Source: Oceanihabitans sp. (GTDB taxonomy: Bacteria > Bacteroidota > Bacteroidia > Flavobacteriales > Flavobacteriaceae). From it: a stretch of 19,245 nucleotides of DNA. A model generated the notes under the pieces. The model did not search any database, was not told the origin of the DNA, and saw only the letters and a list, made by a program, of their open reading frames with translations. Within the stretch, counting starts at the first letter, position 1. Each line of letters starts with the position of its first letter. The stretch spans positions 1 through 19,245 of the forward strand of contig JAGPUY010000140.1 in assembly GCA_018067265.1 (NCBI GenBank), written 5' to 3'. Both the position numbers and the translations under genes were made by a program. Positions 1 through 5,713 of this stretch are shown here, piece after piece.

Positions 1-326
1 TCTTTTACAGAATCTAGAAAGTTTAGCATAATTGGATCTAATGGCGGATTGGCTCTAAAAAAAATAGCGTCAAAACCAGCAAGAGGTAACATTTCTTCTC
101 GTAATTGTACTTTATTATAAAATGCTTTTAAAGAGTTTGGCACTTTTTCCATTCGACCTATGACATTACAAAAAGCATTGGTAACACTATCTCTAATGGT
201 AAGATTAGCAGGCGTACACATGGCAACACCATGGCCACGCTTTACACATTCTTTAATTAAGGCTAAACTGGTATCGTTTTCGGCATCAATCTCGCTCCAC
301 GGATACATAATAAAGCAAACATTCAT
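1..326 (-). CDS. Glutathione-synthetase-like ATP-grasp protein (5' part, runs off the left edge)
   Basis: An open frame starts at the ATG complementary to 324-326 and reads without a stop to the window edge, giving 108 residues. It opens MNVCFIMYPWSEID and continues with an alternating hydrophobic pattern, CTPANLTIRDSV (about 38-49) and FFRANPPLDPIM near the end. This order resembles the N-terminal pre-ATP-grasp domain of GshB, which has an opening strand followed by a conserved R.DPP-type segment. GshB joins glycine to gamma-glutamylcysteine using ATP, but the ATP-grasp catalytic part lies outside the window, so the substrate cannot be read here. From memory, Bacteroidota have GshB-like genes beside QEGLA-motif and N-formylglutamate-amidohydrolase genes; those would lie further left. 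The spacer before the start is AT-rich with no Shine-Dalgarno site. Family call fairly sure, reaction uncertain. Confidence 0.72.
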   Translation of the reverse strand, partial: MNVCFIMYPWSEIDAENDTSLALIKECVKRGHGVAMCTPANLTIRDSVTNAFCNVIGRMEKVPNSLKAFYNKVQLREEMLPLAGFDAIFFRANPPLDPIMLNFLDSVK

Positions 327-410
327 AAAATATATATTTTGGTTGGTTAGTTAAATTTATATATAATTTCAACTTTAAACAAGAGAATTTATAATTTTGA
401 AATAACAAAA

Positions 411-535
411 GCGATTCTTCCACTGCGTGGAAAGGATATCTTCAACAAATTAGGAGATTCTTTATTTTAGTAAAATTTAAACTATCTATGAGATTCTTCG
501 TTCCTTAGGATACCCGATTCACAAGGTTTCCTTAA
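411..535. repeat. Degenerate intergenic palindromic repeat remnants
   Basis: The 230-bp spacer between the GshB-like gene and the symporter holds several related pieces. GATTCTTCCAC TGC GTGGAA at 413-432 carries a 6-bp stem (TTCCAC/GTGGAA). GAGATTCTT recurs at about 455 and 490, the second followed by CGTTCCTTAGGATACC. Read on the minus strand, the last piece (TATCCTAAGGAACGAAGAAT) resembles the short dispersed palindromic repeats common in flavobacterial spacers. No open frame here looks real. Whether this is a repeat family needs copies elsewhere in the genome. Confidence 0.4.
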
Positions 536-556
536 AATAAAAAACGCATGCGCTAC

Positions 557-1879
557 TTATTTAACAGCGTCATAATTATCATCCCATTCTTTTGCTTTCG
601 GATGATCATGAAGCTTTCCTAAAGATTTAGCCACAATCATAGAAACGGTAGCATCCCCAGTTACATTAACCACGGTTCTACACATATCTAAAGGTCTATC
701 TACTGCAAAAATTAAGGCTAAACCAATTGGTAATAATTCGGCTGGAAAGCCTATAGATTCTAAAACGATAACTAGCATTACCATTCCTGCACTTGGTACA
801 GCAGCACTACCAATAGAAGCTAATAAAGCAGTTGCAATAATAACTAATTGGTTCGTAAACGTTAATCCTTCAGGCCAAATTACCTGCATAATAAAAACAG
901 CAGCAATACCTTGATATAAACTAGTTCCATCCATATTTACAGTGGCTCCAACTGGTAATACAAAACCAGAAACTTCTTTATCTACACCTAAATGTTCTTC
1001 GACACGCTCCATAGTTACTGGTAAAGTTGCAGCACTCGAACTTGTAGAAAAGGCTAATAATTGTGCCGGAGAAATTTCTTTTAAAAACCATAAAGGCGAT
1101 TTCTTAACCACAAATTTAATTAGTACCAAATAGAAACCAATCATTAAGGATAAACCTAACACCACACATCCGGCATAGTTTAATAGTTTTAATAAAATTT
1201 CGGTATCATCAAAGGCTATAATAACGTTTGCCATTAAAGCGAATACGGCATAAGGCGCAAATAACATAATTAAATCCACCATTTTCATTACGACTTCATT
1301 TAGCGAATCAAAGAAATCTACTAAGGGTTTTGCTTTTTTCACAGGAATTAACAGCAAACAAATACCGACAAATAAAGCAAAGAAAATAACCTGAAGCATT
1401 TTTGCTTCTCCTAAAGAAACGAAGATATTACTCGGAAAAATATCGACTAACGATTGTAATGGTCCAGCATCATTTTGCGCTGTGGCTTTTGCTAATTTAT
1501 CGGTAACTCCAGCATCATTTTCATATTTCATTTTGATTGCAGCAATCGTGTCTTGCGACATTCCAGCACCTGGTTTCACAGTATTTACAATCGTTAATCC
1601 TATAATGATAGCAATTAGTGTGGTACCAATATAAATAGCGATGGTTCGTAATCCCATCGATTTAATTTTAGAAATATCTTTTAAATCGGAAATCCCTTTA
1701 ATTAACGAAGCTAGAATTAACGGAACAGCAATAAGCTTTAAAAGGTTAATAAAAATTTTACCAAAAGGAGCAATCCAATCGGAAACAAAATCTTTACCAT
1801 CATACATATTCATTATGAATCCGAAGATAATACCCAATATCATTCCTATTATTATTTTCCAGTGTAATGCTAATTTCAT
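557..1879 (-). CDS. gltP: Proton/sodium:glutamate (dicarboxylate) symporter, DAACS family
   Basis: An inner-membrane importer of acidic amino acids or C4-dicarboxylates driven by H+ or Na+. The 440 residues carry the family hallmarks in order: the serine-rich re-entrant hairpin SSSAATLP (about 281-288), the NMDGT motif (315-319) that binds coupling ions and substrate, and the TM8 segment LDMCRTVVNVTGD (397-409). Compared with the archaeal GltPh, D398, R401, N405 and D409 are all in place; the arginine at the position of GltPh R397 favours acidic substrates over neutral ones. An extra polar stretch (about 104-145) between early helices enlarges an external loop. The gene follows the 191-residue unknown gene by 37 bp and may share its transcript. 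The symbol is by family resemblance; coupling ion and exact substrate are not visible. Confidence 0.9.
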   Translation of the reverse strand: MKLALHWKIIIGMILGIIFGFIMNMYDGKDFVSDWIAPFGKIFINLLKLIAVPLILASLIKGISDLKDISKIKSMGLRTIAIYIGTTLIAIIIGLTIVNTVKPGAGMSQDTIAAIKMKYENDAGVTDKLAKATAQNDAGPLQSLVDIFPSNIFVSLGEAKMLQVIFFALFVGICLLLIPVKKAKPLVDFFDSLNEVVMKMVDLIMLFAPYAVFALMANVIIAFDDTEILLKLLNYAGCVVLGLSLMIGFYLVLIKFVVKKSPLWFLKEISPAQLLAFSTSSSAATLPVTMERVEEHLGVDKEVSGFVLPVGATVNMDGTSLYQGIAAVFIMQVIWPEGLTFTNQLVIIATALLASIGSAAVPSAGMVMLVIVLESIGFPAELLPIGLALIFAVDRPLDMCRTVVNVTGDATVSMIVAKSLGKLHDHPKAKEWDDNYDAVK

Positions 1880-1894
1880 GTTATTTATTTTTCA

Positions 1895-1911
1895 TTTCCG
1901 TTATGCGGAAA
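1895..1911. repeat. Small hairpin between the unknown gene and the symporter
   Basis: TTTCCG (1895-1900) and CGGAAA (1906-1911) form a perfect 6-bp inverted repeat around the loop TTATG. It fills half of the 37-bp gap just upstream of the symporter start on the minus strand. There is no T-run after it in that direction, so it is not a classic terminator. It may be an intercistronic processing or attenuating hairpin, or a remnant of a short dispersed repeat. Confidence 0.45.
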
Positions 1912-1916
1912 CTTCG

Positions 1917-2492
1917 TTAGTTCGTTTTTCTTCCTATACTTTTATGTCTCCAAACCTCATAAAGATAACAAGCTACATGCTGTTCTTCTGGGTTGTTAAT
2001 GGGTAACTCTTTCTGTATTCTTTTGGCTTTATCATATTCTGAAATCAGTCCATACGTATTTAAATCCTTTGGCAGAAAAGTTTCATCAAAACCACCACAG
2101 TTAGTCAAAGCGCTTGTGTCTCCTCCTATTTCAATTAAATCATAACCTATAAAATCATAGGTAGCACTTAAATCTGCTTTTTCTTTTTCCGGTTCTTTAA
2201 TTATAGCTAGTAAATTAAAGAAGGCTACGTCTTTCACATTATTCAAGACATAATCTAAGGAATTAAAATAGAACATGAGCATTCCGTTATCGGATATAAT
2301 AAAATCCCATACTTCGGAAGCGTCTAAATCTAAGACAAATGCCAATCTATTCAAATTACCATCCAAAGAAACCAATTCTTTGACATGAAATAATTCGGTC
2401 CAATCGATATATTCTTTCCAACTAAATCCTTCTGTGTTATCAGAATCATACGTTTTTAGAGCAGTATAGTAAATCTCGGATTGCATCGGCAT
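1917..2492 (-). CDS. Uncharacterised 191-residue soluble protein
   Basis: I do not recognise a named family. The protein is soluble-looking, acidic overall and has no signal peptide or membrane segment, so it is probably cytoplasmic. Visible features are aromatic-rich N-terminal stretches (YYTALKTYD, FSWKEYIDW), a central DNGMLMFYFNSLDYVL segment, and a C-terminal block LTNCGGFDETFLPKDLNTYGL followed by EEQHVACYLYEVWRHK. It lies between aroC (38-bp gap upstream) and the symporter (37-bp gap downstream) on the same strand, suggesting one transcription unit. The start could be the first ATG (MPMQSE) or the one two codons later; neither has a clear ribosome site. The codon pattern fits its neighbours and the frame is open throughout, so it is a real gene of unknown job. 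Confidence 0.75.
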   Translation of the reverse strand: MPMQSEIYYTALKTYDSDNTEGFSWKEYIDWTELFHVKELVSLDGNLNRLAFVLDLDASEVWDFIISDNGMLMFYFNSLDYVLNNVKDVAFFNLLAIIKEPEKEKADLSATYDFIGYDLIEIGGDTSALTNCGGFDETFLPKDLNTYGLISEYDKAKRIQKELPINNPEEQHVACYLYEVWRHKSIGRKTN

Positions 2493-2508
2493 ATATAAAA
2501 AATTAGGT

Positions 2509-2530
2509 AATCTCTACTTTCGCAGGAATC
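2509..2530. repeat. Degenerate hairpin just after aroC
   Basis: On the minus strand the bases just after the aroC stop read GATTCCTGC-GAAA-GTAGAGATT, an imperfect inverted repeat whose arms pair partly through G-T. It resembles the GATTCCTGC...GCAGGAATC repeats seen in many flavobacterial spacers. No T-run follows, so a terminator role is doubtful. Confidence 0.4.
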
Positions 2531-3592
2531 TTATTTGTACATTTTATTTAGCAAATAATAATCTGCTAAAACCAATGCTGCCATAGCTTCTACAATAGGA
2601 ATTGCGCGAGGTACCACACAAGGATCATGTCTTCCTTTTCCTTGCATCTCTACTGTTTCGCCTTTACTATTTATCGTTTCTTGTTTTTGCATAATGGTTG
2701 CTACTGGCTTAAAAGCGACACGAAAATAAATATCCATACCGTTGCTTATTCCACCTTGAATACCACCAGAAAGATTCGATTTCGTACTTCCGTCTGCGTT
2801 AAATAAATCATTGTGCTCGCTACCTTTCATTTTTGCGCCACAAAATCCGCTACCATACTCAAAGCCTTTTACCGCATTTATTGAAAGCATGGCTTTACCT
2901 AATTCTGCGTGTAATCTATCAAAAACAGGTTCGCCTAAACCTACAGGAACATTTTGTAATACGCAAGTTACGGTACCACCAATAGTATCTCCTTCTTTTC
3001 TAATTTCTTTAATTCTAGCAATCATTTTTTCTGCAATTGCTTCATCCGGACAACGTACGATATTGCTTTCTGTTTTAGAAAAATCTAAATCTTGATATGG
3101 TTTATCTATAAATATTTCCCCAACGGAAGAGGTAAATGCATTAATTTTCACCTTATTTAGTACTTGTTTTGCAATGGCTCCAGCAACTACTCTACAAGCT
3201 GTTTCCCGTGCAGAACTGCGTCCGCCACCTCTATAATCCCGAACACCATACTTTTGATCGTAGGTATAATCGGCGTGACTAGGACGATACACATCTTTAA
3301 TATGGGTATAATCTTTAGATTTTTGATTCGCGTTTTTTATGATAAAACCAATAGGAGTTCCTGTGGTTTGTCCTTCAAATATACCAGAGAGAAACTCTAC
3401 GGTATCTGGTTCTTTACGTTGTGTTACAATTTCGGACTGCCCTGGTTTTCTTCGGTTTAGTTCGTTTTGAATGGCTTCCAAATCCAATTGTAAACCCGAA
3501 GGACAACCATCTATTACACCACCGATTGCAATTCCGTGTGATTCACCAAAAGTGGTTACTTTAAATACATTTCCAAAAGAATTTCCAGCCAT
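2531..3592 (-). CDS. aroC: Chorismate synthase
   Basis: Catalyses the last common step of the shikimate pathway in the cytosol: 5-enolpyruvylshikimate-3-phosphate to chorismate, using reduced FMN without net redox change. The 353 residues match the usual length of bacterial AroC. Signature stretches are visible: GESHGIAIGGVIDGCPSG (16-33), RRKPGQS (47-53), SGIFEGQTTGTPI (about 69-81), HADYTYDQKYG (106-116), RGGGRSSARET (121-131), SGGIQGGISNG near 275, and RHDPCVVPRAIPIVEAM near the C-terminus. His and Arg residues known to matter for substrate and FMN binding lie in these blocks. The start MAGNSFGN is the normal AroC opening. It is the first gene of a minus-strand run, divergent from the lipoprotein gene across a 159-bp AT-rich spacer. 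Confidence 0.97.
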   Translation of the reverse strand: MAGNSFGNVFKVTTFGESHGIAIGGVIDGCPSGLQLDLEAIQNELNRRKPGQSEIVTQRKEPDTVEFLSGIFEGQTTGTPIGFIIKNANQKSKDYTHIKDVYRPSHADYTYDQKYGVRDYRGGGRSSARETACRVVAGAIAKQVLNKVKINAFTSSVGEIFIDKPYQDLDFSKTESNIVRCPDEAIAEKMIARIKEIRKEGDTIGGTVTCVLQNVPVGLGEPVFDRLHAELGKAMLSINAVKGFEYGSGFCGAKMKGSEHNDLFNADGSTKSNLSGGIQGGISNGMDIYFRVAFKPVATIMQKQETINSKGETVEMQGKGRHDPCVVPRAIPIVEAMAALVLADYYLLNKMYK

Positions 3593-3708
3593 TATTATAT
3601 TGCTAATAGTTATTTGTGCTAATGTAAATCTATTATTAGAGAAATAAAAAAATTAATTATAACAATATTTTTAATGCGTTAAGATTCAAAATATTATCTG
3701 AATATTAG

Positions 3709-3739
3709 TTTGGACTAAAATAATATAAGCTTATTTTTG
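3709..3739 (+). promoter_or_regulatory. Bacteroidota-type sigma-A promoter for the lipoprotein gene
   Basis: TTTG at 3709-3712 and TATTTTTG at 3732-3739 match the Bacteroidota -33 (TTTG) and -7 (TAnnTTTG) elements, the -7 exactly, with a 19-bp spacer. Transcription starting about 6-7 bases later would begin near 3745, giving a leader of only about 7-16 bases before the ATGs at 3752 and 3761. Confidence 0.65.
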
Positions 3740-3751
3740 TAGCTTAAAAAA

Positions 3752-4645
3752 ATGATTAATATGAAAAATGTAAAAACACTTTTATTATTTGCTACTGTTT
3801 TGCTAATTGCAGCATGTAGTAGTGATGACAATTCTCCTTCTACTCCAATGTCTACCTTAACAATAAGCCTTTCTGGTATACAGCCATTAGATGGAGATGT
3901 AACCTACGAAGGTTGGATTATGGTATCTGGATCTCCTATTTCTACAGGAAGATTTAATACCACAGCGGCTTCTTCGACTAAAAACTTTAGTATTGCAACA
4001 GCAGATTTAGATCTTGCAACCGCTTTTATTTTATCTATTGAGCCTACTGTAAATGATGATCCAGCACCATCAAACACAAAAATATTGAGTGGTACTTTTG
4101 TTGCTAATGCTGCAACATTAAGCATTAATACTATGGTTGGTAATTTTGTAGATTCTGCAAATCCTTTTTCTGGATCTTTTGTAAAAGCTACGCCTACAGA
4201 TAATACGGGAGGAATTGATAATGGTAATAACGACTTCGGTATTTGGTTTATTCAAAACCCAACAACTGCAGGTTTAATTAACTTACCAACATTAGCAACT
4301 GGATGGAAATATGAAGGTTGGGTAGTATTTAATACTGGAGCGACTCCAGTTACTACAGGGCAATTCACTACGGCTTCGGGTGTAGATAGCACTTCTCCAT
4401 ATAGTGGAAATGAGCCTGCTCCTTTATTTCCAGGTGAAGATTTTTTATCTAACTTACCTGCTGGTGTAGATGGAAACATCAACGGTTTACCTGTTGTAAT
4501 TTCTATTGAACCAGATCTTTCGGGGGATGCAACTACGCCATTTTTCTTAAAACCAATTAGTGGTACAGAAGGTATTAACTCGAATGCATTAAGCATTACA
4601 ACAAATATAAATGCACTTATTAGTGGTACTGCGCAAATAAACTAA
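3752..4645 (+). CDS. Surface-type lipoprotein with two RskA-like repeats
   Basis: The N-terminus is a lipoprotein signal: KTLLLFATVLLIAAC with the lipobox LIAAC and the lipidated Cys at residue 22. The acidic SSDD that follows resembles export signals of Bacteroidota surface lipoproteins. The mature part is a duplication. YEGWIMVSGSPISTGRF (52-68) with FILSIEP (93-99) is echoed by YEGWVVFNTGATPVTTGQF (187-205) with VVISIEP (248-254). The W.V.....TG.F and xSIEP pattern recalls the C-terminal domain of anti-sigma-K factors (RskA), but there is no zinc-binding or transmembrane anti-sigma part, so I do not call it an anti-sigma factor. Function unknown. The ATG at 3761 (MKNVKTLL) is an equally good start. 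It has its own promoter and a terminator, so it is monocistronic. Confidence 0.75.
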   Translation: MINMKNVKTLLLFATVLLIAACSSDDNSPSTPMSTLTISLSGIQPLDGDVTYEGWIMVSGSPISTGRFNTTAASSTKNFSIATADLDLATAFILSIEPTVNDDPAPSNTKILSGTFVANAATLSINTMVGNFVDSANPFSGSFVKATPTDNTGGIDNGNNDFGIWFIQNPTTAGLINLPTLATGWKYEGWVVFNTGATPVTTGQFTTASGVDSTSPYSGNEPAPLFPGEDFLSNLPAGVDGNINGLPVVISIEPDLSGDATTPFFLKPISGTEGINSNALSITTNINALISGTAQIN

Positions 4646-4672
4646 GCATATCCAAAACATAATTTTCACTTT

Positions 4673-4697
4673 AAAAGCCTCGTTTTTCGAGGCTTTT
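4673..4697. terminator. Intrinsic terminator after the lipoprotein gene
   Basis: AAAAGCCTCG (4673-4682), loop TTTTT and CGAGGCTTTT (4688-4697) make a perfect 10-bp stem ending in a T-run, 27 bases after the stop codon. The A-run on the other side would let it work in both directions, but no minus-strand gene ends here. Confidence 0.9.
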
Positions 4698-4773
4698 CTA
4701 TTTTCTATACGTTCCTCCTTTTCTAAATCGAAGACGCGCTATCCTCTTAAAAACACGTAACACAAACTTTACA

Positions 4774-4805
4774 ATTACCTAGTAATTATATAATTAACAG
4801 GTAAT
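4774..4805. promoter_or_regulatory. 32-bp near-perfect palindrome, candidate operator
   Basis: The block reads ATTACCT, AG, the 14-bp perfect palindrome TAATTATATAATTA, AC, then AGGTAAT. Only the two AG/AC dinucleotides break complete symmetry. It lies 60-91 bases upstream of the metallophosphoesterase start and well past the preceding terminator. There is no T-run, so it fits a protein-binding site better than a terminator. Its right half contains AACAGGTAA, one of three AACAnGTAA copies in this spacer. Confidence 0.5.
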
Positions 4806-4808
4806 ATT

Positions 4809-4834
4809 CAAATAACATGTAAGTATGTTATTTG
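4809..4834. promoter_or_regulatory. Second inverted repeat, 10-bp arms, candidate operator
   Basis: CAAATAACAT (4809-4818), spacer GTAAGT, ATGTTATTTG (4825-4834): perfect 10-bp arms. It lies 30 bases before the metallophosphoesterase start and only 3 bases after the 32-bp palindrome, so it probably overlaps that gene's promoter. It contains AACATGTAA, related to AACAGGTAA (4796-4804) and AACACGTAA (4752-4760). Confidence 0.5.
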
Positions 4835-4864
4835 TACCATTAATAAAACGAAAACGATGCTAGT

Positions 4865-5713
4865 TTGAAAACGAAAAGAAAAGTAGAAATTGCAGTAATA
4901 TCCGATGTACATTTGGGCACTTTTGGTTGTCATGCCAAGCAGTTACTAACCTATTTAAATAGTATAGAACCAAAAAAGTTAATTCTAAATGGGGATATTA
5001 TAGATATTTGGCAATTTAGTAAACGCTACTTTCCTCCCGCACATTTAAAAGTAATTAAAAAAATAATTACCATGGCTTCTAATGGCACCGAAGTCATTTA
5101 TATTACTGGAAACCATGATGAAATGCTACGAAAGTTTAGTGATGCGCAAATTGGTAAAATTTCTATTGTAGACAAATATATCACCGAATTAGATGGCAAA
5201 AAAGCATGGTTTTTTCATGGCGATGTTTTCGATGTTGCCATACAAAATGCCAAATGGCTGGCTAAACTTGGTGGTTATGGCTATGATCTTCTAATTGTTA
5301 TTAATCGCTTTGTAAATTGGTGTTTAGTTCGTTTAGGAAAAGAACGTTATTCGCTTTCTAAAAAAATAAAGAACAGCGTAAAAGGCGCCATTAAATATAT
5401 TAGTGATTTTGAAGAAGTCGCTACAGATTTAGCAATAGAAAATGGCTATGACTATGTTATTTGCGGACATATACACCAACCAAAAATGATTATTAAAGGC
5501 AATAAAAATGGCCAAACCATGTACTTGAATTCTGGGGATTGGGTAGAAAACTTCACGGCCTTAGAATATCAATTTAAACGCTGGAAAATCTACCATTATA
5601 ACAAAGATAAACTCTCCCCTTTTTTTGCAGATGAAGATATTAAAGAAATGGAAATGAAAGATTTAATTGCTGCTATAACCATTGTAGATCAAAACAAAAA
5701 GAAATCAGATTAA
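4865..5713 (+). CDS. LpxH-like metallophosphoesterase (UDP-2,3-diacylglucosamine diphosphatase family)
   Basis: A two-metal calcineurin-type phosphoesterase. The motifs are complete and in order: DVHLG (14-18), GDIID (43-47), GNHDE (82-86), HGDVFD (118-123) and GHIHQP (201-206). This set and the aromatic IWQFSKRYFPP cap insertion match the LpxH group, which hydrolyses UDP-2,3-diacylglucosamine to lipid X in lipid A synthesis at the inner-membrane face. At 282 residues it is longer than E. coli LpxH (240), so it could be a paralog acting on another substrate. The start is a TTG: the nearby ATG at 4857 is out of frame and hits a stop at once, and an in-frame stop lies shortly upstream. Starting at a later in-frame ATG would remove DVHLG. 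Its 3' end overlaps the convergent dehydrogenase gene by 9 bases. Confidence 0.82.
   Translation: MKTKRKVEIAVISDVHLGTFGCHAKQLLTYLNSIEPKKLILNGDIIDIWQFSKRYFPPAHLKVIKKIITMASNGTEVIYITGNHDEMLRKFSDAQIGKISIVDKYITELDGKKAWFFHGDVFDVAIQNAKWLAKLGGYGYDLLIVINRFVNWCLVRLGKERYSLSKKIKNSVKGAIKYISDFEEVATDLAIENGYDYVICGHIHQPKMIIKGNKNGQTMYLNSGDWVENFTALEYQFKRWKIYHYNKDKLSPFFADEDIKEMEMKDLIAAITIVDQNKKKSD

Noticed and set aside
160..354. A 64-residue plus-strand frame at the left edge
   Set aside because: It lies opposite the GshB-like gene, whose minus-strand frame has clear family motifs; the plus frame shows none.
545..552. CGCATGCG palindrome followed on the minus strand by a T-run, as a symporter terminator
   Set aside because: The 8-bp palindrome has no loop, so it cannot form a stable hairpin; no convincing terminator was found there.
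3752..4645. Calling the lipoprotein an anti-sigma factor
   Set aside because: It has no cytoplasmic sigma-binding part or transmembrane helix, and no sigma factor gene is adjacent.
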